Assembly: GCF_027924965.1 (NCBI RefSeq)
Contig: NZ_AP027056.1
Location: forward strand, 682,001 to 746,000
Length of the DNA stretch: 64,000 nucleotides
Direction of reading: 5' to 3'
From: Limnohabitans sp. TEGF004
Lineage (GTDB): Bacteria; Pseudomonadota; Gammaproteobacteria; Burkholderiales; Burkholderiaceae_C
Below, one piece after another: positions 15,665-25,939 of the stretch; the first letter of the stretch is position 1; every line of letters begins with the position of its first letter. Both the position numbers and the translations under genes were made by a program. The notes below the pieces were generated by a model that was not told the DNA's origin, did no database searches, and was given only the letters and a program-made list of their open reading frames with translations.

Positions 15665-17497
15665 TTACTTTGCCCAAGTATCCTTGAGCCCTGTGATCTT
15701 GTTAAACACCAACTTACTACCCGCATGGTCCACGCGGTCGGTCACAAAGTAGCCGTGACGTTCAAACTGAAAGTGAGCACCTGCGGGCACGTTGGCCAGT
15801 GACGGCTCCACATACGCGGTTACCACTTTCAGACTGTCGGGGTTGAGGGCGGCTAGGAAGTCTTTGCCGCCTGCGTCGGGTTGTGCGTCGGTGAACAAGC
15901 GGTCATACATGCGTACTTCGGCTTGCAGGCCGTCGCTCACGCCCACCCATGTGATGGCGGCGCTGGCCTTGACGGTGGCGCTGCCGGGCGTGCCGCTCTT
16001 GGTGTCGGGGATGACGGTGGCTTGCACTTCGGTGATGTGGCCCGCCGCATCTTTGGTGCAGCCCGTGCACTCAATGACGTAGCCGCCTTTGAGGCGCACT
16101 TTGTTGCCGGGAAGCATTTGGCCATCCGCGCCTAACCGGGGCGGATAAAGGCGTTTGTATCCCTTGGGTGGTTCTTCTAAAAAGTCGTCACGCTCAATCC
16201 ACACTTCTTTGCCAATTTTGAAATGGCGTGTGGGTACTTCAGCGCCTTCTTCTGCGTGGGGCAGTGCAGGTTGTGTGCACGGCTCTAAGTGGCCCGCACC
16301 CATCACGTCGTCCCAGTTGGTGAGCACGAGTTTGACGGGGTCCAGCACGGCCATGGCGCGGTGTGCAGTGTTTTCTAGGCTTTCGCGCAAGCAGCCTTCG
16401 AGCGTGCTGTAGTCAATCCAGCTGTCGCTCTTGGTCACGCCAATGCGTTCGGCAAACAGCTGCAGGCTCTCGGGTGTGTAGCCACGGCGGCGCAGGCCGA
16501 CGATGGTGGGCATGCGCGGATCGTCCCAGCCGTTGACCTTGCCTTCGTTCACCAGTTGCGCGAGTTTGCGTTTGCTGGTGATGACGTAGGTGAGGTTGAG
16601 GCGCGAGAACTCGTATTGCTTGGGTGCAGGTGCAGCCAGCAGGCCGCACTCGCACAGGCGGTCCATCAGCCAGTCGTAGAACGGGCGTTGGTCTTCAAAC
16701 TCCAGCGTACAAATGCTGTGTGTGATTTGCTCCAGCGCGTCTTCGATGGGGTGGGCAAAGGTGTACATCGGGTAGATGCACCAAGTGTCGCCCGTGTTGT
16801 GGTGTGTGGCGCGGCGAATGCGGTAGATGGCTGGGTCGCGCAGGTTGATGTTGGGCGAGGCCATGTCAATCTTGGCGCGCAGCACGGCTGCACCATCGTC
16901 CAACTTGCCATCGCGCATTTCACGAAACCGTGCAAGGTTTTCAGCGGGGGTGCGTGTGCGGAAAGGGCTGTTCACGCCGGGCTTAGAAAAGTCGCCACGG
17001 TTGACGCGCATTTCTTCTGGCGTTTGTTCGTCCACGTAAGCGTGACCGGCTTCAATCAAGGCCTCGGCAGCGCGGTACATGAAGTCGAAATAGTCGCTGG
17101 CTTGGTAGGCCTTGTCATTGCCCGGTTGGCTCCAGCTAAAGCCTAGCCATTGCACTGCGTCGATGATGCTGTTGACGTATTCGGTGTCTTCTTTTTCGGG
17201 GTTGGTGTCGTCAAAGCGCAGGTGGCACACGCCGCCGTAGTCACGCGCCAAACCGAAGTTGATGCAAATGCTTTTGGCGTGGCCCACGTGCAAGTAGCCG
17301 TTGGGCTCGGGTGGAAAACGCGTACGAATCTTGGCGGGGTCTGGTTCGCCTTTGGCGTGATGCGCTGCGTCCCCTGGGCTGCCCGCCCAGCGGCGGGTGG
17401 CGTAAGTGCCTTGGGCCAAATCGTTTTCGATGATTTGGCGCAAAAAGTTGCTGGGCTTGTGGTCTTGTTCTGTCGCGGGGTTGGCGGGTTTCGTCAT
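15665..17497 (-). CDS. glnS: glutaminyl-tRNA synthetase
   Basis: 610-residue class I aminoacyl-tRNA synthetase charging tRNA-Gln. The HIGH signature lies in PPEPNGYLHVGHAKSI (about 62-77; HVGH 70-73) and the KMSKR loop in VITSKRKL. The C-terminal anticodon-binding beta barrels follow, with a segment containing ECTGC that is longer than in E. coli GlnS (554 residues); the function of this C-terminal stretch is not evident. The start ATG faces uppP divergently across 54 bp. Confidence 0.97.
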   Translation of the reverse strand: MTKPANPATEQDHKPSNFLRQIIENDLAQGTYATRRWAGSPGDAAHHAKGEPDPAKIRTRFPPEPNGYLHVGHAKSICINFGLARDYGGVCHLRFDDTNPEKEDTEYVNSIIDAVQWLGFSWSQPGNDKAYQASDYFDFMYRAAEALIEAGHAYVDEQTPEEMRVNRGDFSKPGVNSPFRTRTPAENLARFREMRDGKLDDGAAVLRAKIDMASPNINLRDPAIYRIRRATHHNTGDTWCIYPMYTFAHPIEDALEQITHSICTLEFEDQRPFYDWLMDRLCECGLLAAPAPKQYEFSRLNLTYVITSKRKLAQLVNEGKVNGWDDPRMPTIVGLRRRGYTPESLQLFAERIGVTKSDSWIDYSTLEGCLRESLENTAHRAMAVLDPVKLVLTNWDDVMGAGHLEPCTQPALPHAEEGAEVPTRHFKIGKEVWIERDDFLEEPPKGYKRLYPPRLGADGQMLPGNKVRLKGGYVIECTGCTKDAAGHITEVQATVIPDTKSGTPGSATVKASAAITWVGVSDGLQAEVRMYDRLFTDAQPDAGGKDFLAALNPDSLKVVTAYVEPSLANVPAGAHFQFERHGYFVTDRVDHAGSKLVFNKITGLKDTWAK

Positions 17498-17551
17498 GCC
17501 GTGATTTTAGGGGCCCGCACCCTCGATAATTGGGCGAGTTAAAGGAGTTGT

Positions 17552-18409
17552 ATGGATATCGTTTTATTGCTCAAAGCTGCAGCCATGGGTGTGGTCGAAG
17601 GTTTGACCGAGTTTTTGCCTATTTCATCGACAGGTCACCTGATCTTGGCTGGCGCATTGCTGGGAATGGATGACGACAAAGCCAAGGTGTTTGACATCGC
17701 CATTCAGACCGGCGCGATCTTTGCCGTGATCATTGTTTACTGGCAAAAGATTTTCAGCACCGTGGTGGCGTTGCCTACGCAGGTCGAGGCCCGCCGCTTT
17801 GCTTTGAACGTGTTCATCGCCTTTGTGCCTGCCGTGGTGCTGGGCTTGTTGTTTGGAAAGTTCATCAAGGCGCATTTGTTCACGCCCACCGTGGTGGCCA
17901 GCACCTTCATCATTGGCGGCTTCATCATTTTGTGGGCCGAAGGCTGGGGCCGTGCCAAGCCTGAGGGCGAAGAAGAGCCAGCAATTGAGCCAGCGCGCAT
18001 TGAAACGGTGGAAGCCATGTCGCCCATCGACGCTTTGAAAGTAGGCTTGGTGCAGTGTTTGGCCATGATTCCGGGCACCAGCCGCAGTGGCGCGACCATC
18101 ATTGGCGGCATGTTGCTGGGCTTGTCGCGCAAAGCCGCAACAGACTTTTCGTTTTACTTGGCCATCCCCACGCTCATTGGTGCGGGTGCGTACAGCCTCT
18201 ACAAAGAACGCGAGCTGCTCAGCATGGCCGATGCGCCCGTGTTTGCCGTGGGCTTGGTATTCTCATTCATCAGCGCTTGGATTTGCGTGCGTTGGTTGCT
18301 GCGCTACATCGCCAGTCACAGCTTTGTACCATTTGCTTGGTATCGCATTGTGTTTGGCATCGTGGTGTTGGCCACCGCGTGGACTGGCACGGTGACTTGG
18401 GCCGCCTAA
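17552..18409 (+). CDS. uppP: undecaprenyl-diphosphatase UppP (BacA)
   Basis: 285-residue integral membrane enzyme dephosphorylating undecaprenyl pyrophosphate to recycle the cell-wall lipid carrier. Both family motifs are visible: [14 protein letters not shown] (about 16-29) and [10 protein letters not shown] (about 174-183). Multiple membrane helices. AAAGGAG precedes the ATG at good spacing. A cytoplasmic loop near residues 135-155 is rich in Glu. A long palindromic element follows the stop. Confidence 0.95.
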   Translation: MDIVLLLKAAAMGVVEGLTEFLPISSTGHLILAGALLGMDDDKAKVFDIAIQTGAIFAVIIVYWQKIFSTVVALPTQVEARRFALNVFIAFVPAVVLGLLFGKFIKAHLFTPTVVASTFIIGGFIILWAEGWGRAKPEGEEEPAIEPARIETVEAMSPIDALKVGLVQCLAMIPGTSRSGATIIGGMLLGLSRKAATDFSFYLAIPTLIGAGAYSLYKERELLSMADAPVFAVGLVFSFISAWICVRWLLRYIASHSFVPFAWYRIVFGIVVLATAWTGTVTWAA

Positions 18410-18412
18410 AGC

Positions 18413-18515
18413 ACTTGAAGCTGGTGAGTGTGGTCAGCGCCCGCGAAGGCGATTTTGAGGCGCGTAGCGACGTATGAGCCGCCGTGGGTGCTGGCCGCGC
18501 TTGCCAGCTTCAAGT
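18413..18515. repeat. long palindromic element, family 2
   Basis: 30-nt arms (18413-18442 and 18486-18515) with 24 identical complementary positions; all six remaining positions are G-U pairs in plus-strand RNA. The 43-nt centre, read on the minus strand, contains GGCTCATACGTCGCTACGCG and CCTCAAAATCGCC, resembling the centre of the element at 28755. It lies between convergent uppP and an alpha/beta hydrolase gene. Confidence 0.75.
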
Positions 18516-18518
18516 CAC

Positions 18519-19337
18519 TTAGCCAATCAAGTTCAGCAGCGCGGTTTCGACAGCCGCCGCTGCCACAAACGGATGCTCCATTGGAAATAGATGCGTGCCA
18601 TCTATCTTCATCACGCGCCCCTGCGTGACACGACGGCTGAAATCTAAACCCACTTGTTTCAACTCACGCGATTGCAAGCCGCCTATCAGGGCGGCTTTGC
18701 ATTTGAGCGGATGGCGTTTGAAATAGTTTTCTAAGTGATCGGGCAGGCCGTTGTAAATGGCGCTTTCCACGTCGCGGTCAAAGCTCAGCACGCGGCGTGT
18801 GCCTTGGGCGGTTTGTTCGTCGTGCGTGCCGTATTTCACATAGTCTTGCAGCACTTGTGGATGCCATTTGGCAAACAGTTTTTTGCTTTGAAAGTGGTCC
18901 ATCACCTCAGCTTCGCTGGCCCAAGTGGTGCGGCGTTTGCGGCTGATGGCCGCCGGTGAAAACACCTCAGCGCCAGGCACACGCTTGACCGTTTTGAGCA
19001 GCTTGGCTTTCCAGCCGCCCAGCATGGGCGAATCGAGCAACACCACGCCACGTACCAGCTCGGGATGCTTGGCAGCGACCATCATGCTGAGGATGCCGCC
19101 CAACGAGTGGCCCACCAAAAACACGGGGCCACTTTGCGCAGCCAATGGCGAGGCAAAGTCGGTCAGCTGCTGCACCAAGTGCGGCCAGTTGTCTGTGACG
19201 GGGTAGCGTGGGTCGTGGCCAAATTTATCGATGGCCTCGACGCGAAAGCCACGCGCACGAACGGCTTCGAGCATGACGCGGTAGGTGCAAGCTGGAAAAC
19301 TGTTGCCGTGCGAAAAAACGATGAGCGGTTGTGTCAT
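18519..19337 (-). CDS. alpha/beta-fold hydrolase
   Basis: 272-residue hydrolase. The nucleophile elbow GHSLGG lies near residue 93, an acid follows in the LLDSP strand region, and the terminal His is in DGTHLFPMEHP. HGNSFPA near the N-terminus forms the oxyanion loop. I chose the ATG at 19337 (MTQPLIVFSHGNSF) rather than the longer frame from 19439, because the latter overlaps the end of anbu and its extra residues look noncoding. It starts 5 bp after the anbu stop, so it is the last gene of a suhB-mutS-anbu-hydrolase unit. Substrate unknown. Confidence 0.85.
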   Translation of the reverse strand: MTQPLIVFSHGNSFPACTYRVMLEAVRARGFRVEAIDKFGHDPRYPVTDNWPHLVQQLTDFASPLAAQSGPVFLVGHSLGGILSMMVAAKHPELVRGVVLLDSPMLGGWKAKLLKTVKRVPGAEVFSPAAISRKRRTTWASEAEVMDHFQSKKLFAKWHPQVLQDYVKYGTHDEQTAQGTRRVLSFDRDVESAIYNGLPDHLENYFKRHPLKCKAALIGGLQSRELKQVGLDFSRRVTQGRVMKIDGTHLFPMEHPFVAAAAVETALLNLIG

Positions 19338-19342
19338 GCCGG

Positions 19343-20170
19343 TCAGATGAGTTTGTCGTCTGGGGTTTGAATTTTCTTCAATGCCTGCACACGCTGTGCA
19401 GGTTGCAGCAAGGGCGTGGCAGTGGCCGCACCGTTCCACACGGGATCTTCAATGCCGTCAAACACTTCGCGCAGTTTGACGCCCCATGTGTTGTGCATCA
19501 TCTGAAAGTACGGATTGTTTTCGTCAATGCAAACCACCTTGTCGCTTTCAAACTTGTCGGCTTCGTAAACCACCATATCGAGCGGCAGACCAACAGAGAG
19601 ATTGGACTTGAGTGTGGAGTCCATCGACACCAACGCACACTTGGCGGCTTCGTCCAGCGGGGTGTCTGGATGCAACACGCGGTCAAGCACGGGCTTGCCG
19701 TATTTGGATTCGCCAATTTGGAAGTAGGGTGTTTCAGCCGTGGCTTCGATGAAGTTGCCGGGTGAGTACACCTGGAACAAACGCATGCCTTCGCCTGCAA
19801 TTTGCCCACCAAAGATGAGCGACACATTGAAGTCCACACCCGAGGCTTTGAGGGCGGCTGCATCGCGCTCGTGCACACGGCGAATGGCTGCGCCTAATAC
19901 GCGCACCGCATCAAACATGCTCTTGGCGTTCCAGATGGTGATGGGTTCGCTCTCGGGGGTGTCTTTGAGTTGCTCGACTTGCAAGATCTCACGCACCGAT
20001 TGCGAGATGGACAAATTGCCTGCCGACAACAACACCATGAAACGGTCGCCCGGCTTCTCGTACACGATCATTTTGCGGAAGGTGCTGATTTGGTCGAGGC
20101 CCGCGTTGGTGCGCGAGTCGGACAAGAACACGAGGCCCGCTTTGAGTTTGATACCGACGCAGTAGGTCAT
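19343..20170 (-). CDS. Anbu-type proteasome-like peptidase
   Basis: 275-residue member of the proteasome beta-subunit superfamily, Anbu group (ancestral beta subunit). The start [24 protein letters not shown] is characteristic; after Met removal Thr2 is the expected N-terminal nucleophile. Anbu forms open-ring assemblies of uncertain substrate. It usually lies with alpha-E, circularly permuted ATP-grasp and transglutaminase-like genes; none is here. Instead its ATG overlaps the mutS stop by 4 nt (ATGA), implying translational coupling with MutS. Confidence 0.9.
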   Translation of the reverse strand: MTYCVGIKLKAGLVFLSDSRTNAGLDQISTFRKMIVYEKPGDRFMVLLSAGNLSISQSVREILQVEQLKDTPESEPITIWNAKSMFDAVRVLGAAIRRVHERDAAALKASGVDFNVSLIFGGQIAGEGMRLFQVYSPGNFIEATAETPYFQIGESKYGKPVLDRVLHPDTPLDEAAKCALVSMDSTLKSNLSVGLPLDMVVYEADKFESDKVVCIDENNPYFQMMHNTWGVKLREVFDGIEDPVWNGAATATPLLQPAQRVQALKKIQTPDDKLI

Positions 20171-22881
20171 AACAGTTTCTTCAATTGATACAGAGCGTCC
20201 AACGCATCGCGTGGACTGAGTTTGTCGGGGTCGATCTCGGCCAGCTTGGCTTGCAGTGGGCTGGGGCCCACATCGTCTTGCAACGGCGGTGGCGCAAACA
20301 GATCGACTTGTACCTTCGATGCGTCAGCCCCCGCTTCAAGCGAGGCCAACGCATGGCGGGCATGACTGAGTACAGCAGAAGGCATGCCAGCTAAGCGAGC
20401 CACTTGAATACCGTAGCTGCGGCTGGCGGGACCGGGCTGAATTTCGTGCAAGAACACAATGCTTGCGCCACTCTCGGCCGCGCTCACATGCACGTTCACC
20501 GCAGCGCGGTGGTTGGCAGGGAATTCGGTGAGTTCAAAGTAATGCGTGGCAAACAGCGTGAAGGCTTGGGTCTTGTCATGCAAGTGGGTGGCAATGCCGC
20601 TGGCCAAGGCCAAGCCGTCAAAGGTGGATGTGCCGCGACCAATCTCGTCCATCAACACCAAGCTGTGCGGCGTGGCAGCGTGCAAGATTTGCGCGGCCTC
20701 GGTCATTTCCAGCATGAAGGTCGATTGCGCGTTGGCCAAGTCGTCGGCCGCACCAATGCGGGTGTGGATGGCGTCAATCGGGCCTAAGCGGCAAGCCGTT
20801 GCGGGCACATGGCTGCCAATGCTGGCGAGCAGCACGATGATGGCCACTTGGCGCATGTAGGTCGACTTACCGCCCATGTTGGGGCCGGTGATGACTTGCA
20901 TGCGGTGCAGATGGCCCAGCCGCGTGTCGTTGGCAATGAAGGTTTTGGCTGCGCCGCCAGCCACCACGCCATGCGTTTCAGCCAAGCGGGCTTCCACCAC
21001 GGGGTGGCGGCCTTGCTCAATTTCAATGCACGGTGTTTTCACAAACTCAGGTGCGCACCAGCCCAGCGTGAGCGAGCGTTCGGCCAAGGCGCACAGTGCG
21101 TCGAGCGTGGCCACGGCTTGCGCCAAGCGGGTGAGTGCGGGCACGAACTGCTGCAAGGTGTCGAGCAGTTGCTCGAACAAAAACTTCTCGCGGGCTAGGG
21201 CACGCTCTTGGGCGCTGAGCGCTTTGTCTTCAAAGGTTTTGAGCTCGGGCGTGATGAAGCGCTCGGCGTTCTTCAAGGTTTGGCGGCGCGTGTAGTCGGC
21301 CGGCACTTTGTCGATCTGGCCTTGCGTGACCTCGATGTAAAAGCCATGCACTTTGTTGAACTGCACGCGCAGGTTGGCAATGCCGGTGCGCTCGCGTTCG
21401 CGGGCTTCGAGTTCAAGCAAGAAGCCATCGCAGTTGTTTTGGATGGCGCGTAGCTCGTCCAGGTCAGCGTCGTAGCCGTGGCCAATGACGCCACCATCGC
21501 GCACCAAGACGGCGGGCTCGGGCAGCAATGCGCGTTCGAGCAATGCACCGCATTCGGGCGGCACGCCCATGTCTTGGGCGATTTGCACCAACAACGTGGG
21601 CGACAGAAGCGAGGGCGGCAGAGCGCTCTGCTGCGTGTCCCCCGCTCGCTGCGCGAGCTCCTCCTTGACCTTCGCAGAGCGCTCCACCGCCCTCGCTTCT
21701 GAGGCGATAGGAATCAGCGGCTGAATGCGCAACGCCTTTTGCAGCGCCTGACCTAAGGACACCAATTCACGTGGACGCACTTGGCGCAGCGACACGCGGG
21801 CGCTGATGCGCTGCACATCGCCTGAGCCTTTGAGGGCGTCGCGCAGCACTTTGTAGCTTTGCGTGCGGTTGTCTTGCAGCGCTTCAATAGCGGCCAAGCG
21901 GTGCATGGCTTGCGTGCGGTCGCGCTCTGGCGAGAGCAGCCAGTTTTTGAGCTGGCGGCTGCCCATGCCCGTCATGCAGGTGTCGAGCAACGAGAACAAG
22001 GTGGGCGAGTCTTCGCCGCGCAGTGTTTGGGTCAGCTCTAGGTTGCGACGGGTGGTGAGCGGCAGGTCGATCAGCGCATCGTTGCGTGCCACGTACACGC
22101 CGTGCATGTGTGTGAGGGCGCGACCTTGGGTATGTTCAGCGTAGGCCAGCAGTGCGGCGGCGGCGGCGTGAGCTTGCACTACGTCTTGTGCGTTCCACGC
22201 ATTGAGCGAGGCGGCTTGCAAATGCTCCAGCAGCTTGCGGCCACCCAAAGCGGCATCAAACTGAAATGCGGGGCGCACTTGAGCGGGCAGGCCAAGGTTG
22301 CTGCAAAAGTTTTTCAGCTGTTGCTCAAACGCGGGGCTAACCTCGGCGCTGTAAATGATTTCGCTGGGGGCCACGCGGGCAATCCAGTTGGGCAGCTCTG
22401 CTGTCTCACACTCGGCCAAGTGCACCAAGCCTTGCGTGACGCTGAGCCAGGCCAAGCCGCATCCGGCGCGGTCGCTTTGGTGAATGGCCAATACATAGGC
22501 TTCGGTTTTGTCGCTGAGCAAGGCGCTGTCTGTGAGCGTGCCCGGCGTGACCACGCGCACCACTTTGCGCTCGACAGGACCTTTGCTCGCACCCACATCG
22601 CCCACTTGCTCGCAAATCGCCACGGATTCGCCTAGCTTGATGAGGCGTGAGAGGTAGGTTTCGAGCGAGTGAAACGGCACACCGGCCATCACCACGGGCT
22701 CGCCGTTGGACTGGCCGCGTTGCGTGAGCGTGATGTCGAGCAGGCGCGTGACCTTCTCAGCGTCCGCAAAGAACAACTCGTAAAAGTCGCCCATGCGGTA
22801 GAACAACAGCGTCTCGGGGTGGTCAGCTTTGAGCCCCAAGTACTGCTGCATCATGGGTGTGTGCCCAGACAAATCACGCAT
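20167..22881 (-). CDS. mutS: DNA mismatch repair protein MutS, carrying an in-frame palindromic insert
   Basis: 904-residue mismatch-recognition ATPase (E. coli MutS is 853). The mismatch-contact motif GDFYELF lies near residue 32, the Walker [10 protein letters not shown] in the C-terminal half, and [14 protein letters not shown] is the Walker B/signature region. Residues about 394-426 are encoded by a 96-bp palindromic element; from memory of E. coli MutS this falls in a loop of the lever (domain III) ahead of [13 protein letters not shown] sequence, and replaces nothing essential. The gene follows suhB by 30 bp and overlaps anbu by 4 nt. Confidence 0.97.
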   Translation of the reverse strand: MRDLSGHTPMMQQYLGLKADHPETLLFYRMGDFYELFFADAEKVTRLLDITLTQRGQSNGEPVVMAGVPFHSLETYLSRLIKLGESVAICEQVGDVGASKGPVERKVVRVVTPGTLTDSALLSDKTEAYVLAIHQSDRAGCGLAWLSVTQGLVHLAECETAELPNWIARVAPSEIIYSAEVSPAFEQQLKNFCSNLGLPAQVRPAFQFDAALGGRKLLEHLQAASLNAWNAQDVVQAHAAAAALLAYAEHTQGRALTHMHGVYVARNDALIDLPLTTRRNLELTQTLRGEDSPTLFSLLDTCMTGMGSRQLKNWLLSPERDRTQAMHRLAAIEALQDNRTQSYKVLRDALKGSGDVQRISARVSLRQVRPRELVSLGQALQKALRIQPLIPIASEARAVERSAKVKEELAQRAGDTQQSALPPSLLSPTLLVQIAQDMGVPPECGALLERALLPEPAVLVRDGGVIGHGYDADLDELRAIQNNCDGFLLELEARERERTGIANLRVQFNKVHGFYIEVTQGQIDKVPADYTRRQTLKNAERFITPELKTFEDKALSAQERALAREKFLFEQLLDTLQQFVPALTRLAQAVATLDALCALAERSLTLGWCAPEFVKTPCIEIEQGRHPVVEARLAETHGVVAGGAAKTFIANDTRLGHLHRMQVITGPNMGGKSTYMRQVAIIVLLASIGSHVPATACRLGPIDAIHTRIGAADDLANAQSTFMLEMTEAAQILHAATPHSLVLMDEIGRGTSTFDGLALASGIATHLHDKTQAFTLFATHYFELTEFPANHRAAVNVHVSAAESGASIVFLHEIQPGPASRSYGIQVARLAGMPSAVLSHARHALASLEAGADASKVQVDLFAPPPLQDDVGPSPLQAKLAEIDPDKLSPRDALDALYQLKKLL
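21605..21700. repeat. long palindromic element, family 1, inside mutS
   Basis: Exactly 96 bp. Arms 21605-21631 and 21674-21700 match at 25 of 27 positions. The core holds GTCCCCCG (21637-21644), an inner hairpin (GCTCGC/GCGAGC, 21644-21658) and CTCCTCCTTGACC (21658-21670) then TTCGC. The frame is preserved, adding 32 residues to MutS. The core matches the two copies at 7.0-7.35 kb. Confidence 0.85.
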
Positions 22882-22911
22882 CGCAGTGCCTGCCAGAAAG
22901 TGTTGAACGAG

Positions 22912-23805
22912 TTACAGCGGCGCGTCTGGCGCTTGGCGTGAAATGCTCAAAGTCTTGGCTGCTGTGCTGGCCGCGCGCTTGTCGTCTGCGCCTGCAAACT
23001 TGGAATATTTTTGCGTGATGGGCACCAACTGTGCGTAGATGCGGGGAGGCGCGGCCAAGCACTCTTCGTGCTCAAGGTAAGGGCCTTCGCCCGTGAAGTT
23101 GCTCACCAAGCCACCGGCTTCGGTGATGAGCAATGCGCCTGCGGCCATGTCCCAAGGCTTCAAGCCGAGTTCAAAGAAACCATCGCTAAAGCCCGCGGCC
23201 ACATAGGCCAAGTCGAGCGCAGCAGCACCGGGGCGGCGCAAGCCAGCCGTGCGCTGCATCACATCGCCCATGAGGCTGAGGTATTTGTTGAAGTCGTCAC
23301 CTGGGCGGAACGGGAAGCCGGTAGCGAGCAAACACTCTTCCAGGCGAGTGCGTTTGCTCACGCGGATGCGGCGGTCGTTCATGAACGCGCCACGGCCTTT
23401 GGTGGCGGTGAACAAGTCGTTGCGGGTGGGGTCGTAAATGACGGCTTGCTCTAAGCGGCCTTGCACTTGCAAGGCGATGCTCACGCAGTAGTAGGGGAAG
23501 CCGTGGATGAAGTTGGTTGTGCCATCGAGTGGGTCGATGATCCAGATGTGGTCTGCGTTGGGGTTGCCGTGCATGGTGCCTGACTCTTCGGCCAAGATGC
23601 CGTGGTCGGGGTAGGCGGTGAGCAGGGTCTCGATGATGATGCGTTCGCTGTTTTGGTCAACTTCGGTCACAAAGTCGTTCACTTGCTTCTGTGAAATACG
23701 CACAGCTTCCACGTCGAGCGCAGCGCGGTTGATGATGGCGCCTGCGGCGCGTGCAGCCTTGACGGCCACATTGAGCATGGGGTGTACAGAAGAAGAGGAC
23801 GACAT
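22912..23805 (-). CDS. suhB: inositol monophosphatase family protein SuhB
   Basis: 297-residue Mg-dependent, Li-sensitive phosphatase family member; SuhB also acts with the Nus factors in rRNA antitermination in E. coli. Metal-site motifs: E73 in [15 protein letters not shown] (91-99, D91 and D94) and [15 protein letters not shown] near the C-terminus. The tail after about 265 is a lysine/alanine-rich extension. It is the first gene of the suhB-mutS-anbu unit and divergent from trmJ. Confidence 0.93.
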   Translation of the reverse strand: MSSSSSVHPMLNVAVKAARAAGAIINRAALDVEAVRISQKQVNDFVTEVDQNSERIIIETLLTAYPDHGILAEESGTMHGNPNADHIWIIDPLDGTTNFIHGFPYYCVSIALQVQGRLEQAVIYDPTRNDLFTATKGRGAFMNDRRIRVSKRTRLEECLLATGFPFRPGDDFNKYLSLMGDVMQRTAGLRRPGAAALDLAYVAAGFSDGFFELGLKPWDMAAGALLITEAGGLVSNFTGEGPYLEHEECLAAPPRIYAQLVPITQKYSKFAGADDKRAASTAAKTLSISRQAPDAPL

Positions 23806-23909
23806 AGATTTTGTGAAGAGCTGGCCTTGGCAGACCGAAGATGAACGCCCGGCGATGCGGGCGGCGACAATGAGGCAGATTTTACGCGCTAAGACTTACA
23901 AAACCATCT

Positions 23910-24683
23910 ATGAAAACCCGCTTCATCCTAATAAACACCAGCCACGCCGGCAATGTGGGGGCCACGGCCCGCGCCATGAAGGTGATGGGTTTCACCGATT
24001 TGGTGCTGGTCGCGCCCCGTTGGGACAACGTGCTGCGCCGCGAAGAGACCATCCAGCGTGCCAGCGGCGCCCTAGACGTGCTGGCCAATGCCCGCGTGGT
24101 GGCCACTTTGGATGAAGCAATTGATGGCCTGCACCACCTGTGCGCCACTGCCATGACGCCCCGCGACTTTGGCCCGCCCACGCTGGAACCCCGTCCGCAC
24201 TTTGCCGCCTTAGCCGCCGAGCACAAGCAGAACGCCGACTTTGGCGTGGGCTTTTTGTTTGGTTCTGAGCGCTTTGGCATGCGTAACGAAGACGTGTACC
24301 GCTGCCACACCTGCCTGAGCATTCCGACAGACCCGAAGTTTGGTTCGCTGAACTTGGGCGCGGCGGTGCAGGTGTTGGCTTATGACTGGCGGGAGGCATT
24401 GGGCGGGCTTGCCACGATGGTGCCTTCTGAAGAGATTGCGCCCGCAGCGCAAGAGCCAACGCCCTTGGCCGACGCTCAACAACTCGCAGGCTTGCTCGAT
24501 CACTGGCAACAGTCGCTGACGGACATTGGCTTTTTAGACCCAGAAGCGCCGAAGAAACTCATGCCTCGCCTGAACCAGTTGTTCAACCGCGCGCAGGTGA
24601 CGCAAGAGGAAATTCACATCTTGCGTGGCATTGCCAAAACCATGTCGCAAGCTGCCAAAACTGCGGACCAAAAACAAGCCTAA
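23910..24683 (+). CDS. trmJ: tRNA (cytidine/uridine-2'-O-)-methyltransferase TrmJ
   Basis: 257-residue SPOUT methyltransferase that 2'-O-methylates position 32 of several tRNAs. The N-terminus FILINTSHAGNVGATARAMK matches the family, with LVAPR, GSERFGM and the knot motif SLNLGAAVQVLAYDWRE (about 145-161). A C-terminal dimerisation/tRNA-binding extension follows as in E. coli TrmJ. Next gene cysE is 48 bp downstream. Confidence 0.93.
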   Translation: MKTRFILINTSHAGNVGATARAMKVMGFTDLVLVAPRWDNVLRREETIQRASGALDVLANARVVATLDEAIDGLHHLCATAMTPRDFGPPTLEPRPHFAALAAEHKQNADFGVGFLFGSERFGMRNEDVYRCHTCLSIPTDPKFGSLNLGAAVQVLAYDWREALGGLATMVPSEEIAPAAQEPTPLADAQQLAGLLDHWQQSLTDIGFLDPEAPKKLMPRLNQLFNRAQVTQEEIHILRGIAKTMSQAAKTADQKQA

Positions 24684-24731
24684 AAATGCAGCCCCAAAAG
24701 CATCTATTCAGGCAACGATAATCACGCCACT

Positions 24732-25502
24732 ATGTTTTCACGCCTACGCTCTGATGTTCAATGCATTTTGGACCGCGACCCCGCCGCTCGAAGCCGCTGG
24801 GAAGTGCTGACTTGCTACCCCGGCTTGCATGCGGTGCTGCTGCACCGCTTGGCGCATGGCTGCTGGAACATCGGCTTCAAGTGGCTGGGCCGCTTTATTT
24901 CACACATCTCGCGCTGGTTCACCGGCATTGAAATTCACCCCGCCGCCAAGATTGGCGACCGCGTGTTTTTCGACCACGCCATGGGCGTGGTGGTGGGCGA
25001 AACCGCCGAGATTGGTGACGGCTGCACGATTTACCAAGGCGTGACCTTGGGCGGCACGTCGCTCTACAAAGGCGAAAAGCGTCATCCCACCTTGGGCAAA
25101 GATGTGGTGATTGGCGCAGGCGCCAAAGTGTTGGGCGGTTTCACCGTGGGCGACGGTGCCAAAGTGGGCAGCAACGCTGTGGTGACCAAGCCCGTGCCTG
25201 CAGGTGCCACTGCGGTGGGCAACCCCGCACGCATCATCCAAGCTGAGACCGATGCGAAGCGTGAAGAAGCCGCATCCAAGATGGGCTTCTCAGCCTATGG
25301 CGTGACGCAAAACGACGACCCTGTGAGCCAAGCCATGCGTGGCTTGATTGACAACGCTACGTCACAAGAACACCAAATTGCTTTGTTGTGGAAAGCCATT
25401 GAACAGCTCTCTGCAGGTCAAGCCAAACCCGATTGCGTGCCTACAGATGCTGCTCGACAAGAGCACTTTGAGGCGGCACGCATCAACCAGCTGTTGGATT
25501 GA
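24732..25502 (+). CDS. cysE: serine O-acetyltransferase CysE
   Basis: 256-residue enzyme making O-acetylserine, the first step of cysteine synthesis. The left-handed beta-helix hexapeptides are plain ([15 protein letters not shown]..., [24 protein letters not shown]), including the catalytic H in DHAMG. The N-terminal helical domain is short, as in the EpsC/short CysE group. A C-terminal extension beyond VGNPARII may carry feedback control. Two bases separate its stop from the next start. Confidence 0.95.
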   Translation: MFSRLRSDVQCILDRDPAARSRWEVLTCYPGLHAVLLHRLAHGCWNIGFKWLGRFISHISRWFTGIEIHPAAKIGDRVFFDHAMGVVVGETAEIGDGCTIYQGVTLGGTSLYKGEKRHPTLGKDVVIGAGAKVLGGFTVGDGAKVGSNAVVTKPVPAGATAVGNPARIIQAETDAKREEAASKMGFSAYGVTQNDDPVSQAMRGLIDNATSQEHQIALLWKAIEQLSAGQAKPDCVPTDAARQEHFEAARINQLLD

Positions 25503-25504
25503 CG

Positions 25505-25894
25505 ATGCGTTTTTTGAATGTGTACCCCAAGCGCTTGTGGGCGACTTTGAATCCTGTTGGGGCTTTTGAGGGCCAGTTCACGTTTGACTTAGAGCAATAC
25601 GGTTTGGTGACCAGTGACATCGTGTGTGATGTGACGGTTTGTGAAGACCCGCTGATGGTTGGGCAGTGGAAGATCCTGGTGAAGCCCATGTTTGACGTGG
25701 AGATGCCGCACTTTGACAAGTTTGTGGACACGCTCAATCACTATGTGTTTGAGGTGTTGCAGTTCATGCCTAGCCGCAGCGCACCTGGCAACGATCTGCC
25801 GATGGTGAAGCTATTTTTTGATGGCATCTACTTTGATATGTCGGGTGATGAGCCGGTTGTGCAAAAGATCGGTGCAGGCAGCACCCAGAAGTAA
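25505..25894 (+). CDS. hypothetical protein (129 aa) coupled to cysE
   Basis: I do not recognise this soluble acidic protein (MRFLNVYPKRLWATLNPVG...). No signal peptide or membrane segment. The ATG at 25505 is 2 bp after the cysE stop; an in-frame TTG at 25499 is possible but would overlap cysE. Coupling to cysE and the strong terminator after it show that it closes the trmJ-cysE transcript. Confidence 0.7.
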   Translation: MRFLNVYPKRLWATLNPVGAFEGQFTFDLEQYGLVTSDIVCDVTVCEDPLMVGQWKILVKPMFDVEMPHFDKFVDTLNHYVFEVLQFMPSRSAPGNDLPMVKLFFDGIYFDMSGDEPVVQKIGAGSTQK

Positions 25895-25923
25895 AAAAGC
25901 CCGCTGAGTCAGCGGGCTTTTTT
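25893..25923. terminator. bidirectional rho-independent terminator
   Basis: GCCCGCTGA (25899-25907) pairs with TCAGCGGGC (25909-25917), flanked by A6 on the left and T6 on the right, so it can end both the cysE-unit transcript and the convergent mogA transcript. Confidence 0.92.
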
Positions 25924-25939
25924 GTGGGCGTGTGTTGCG

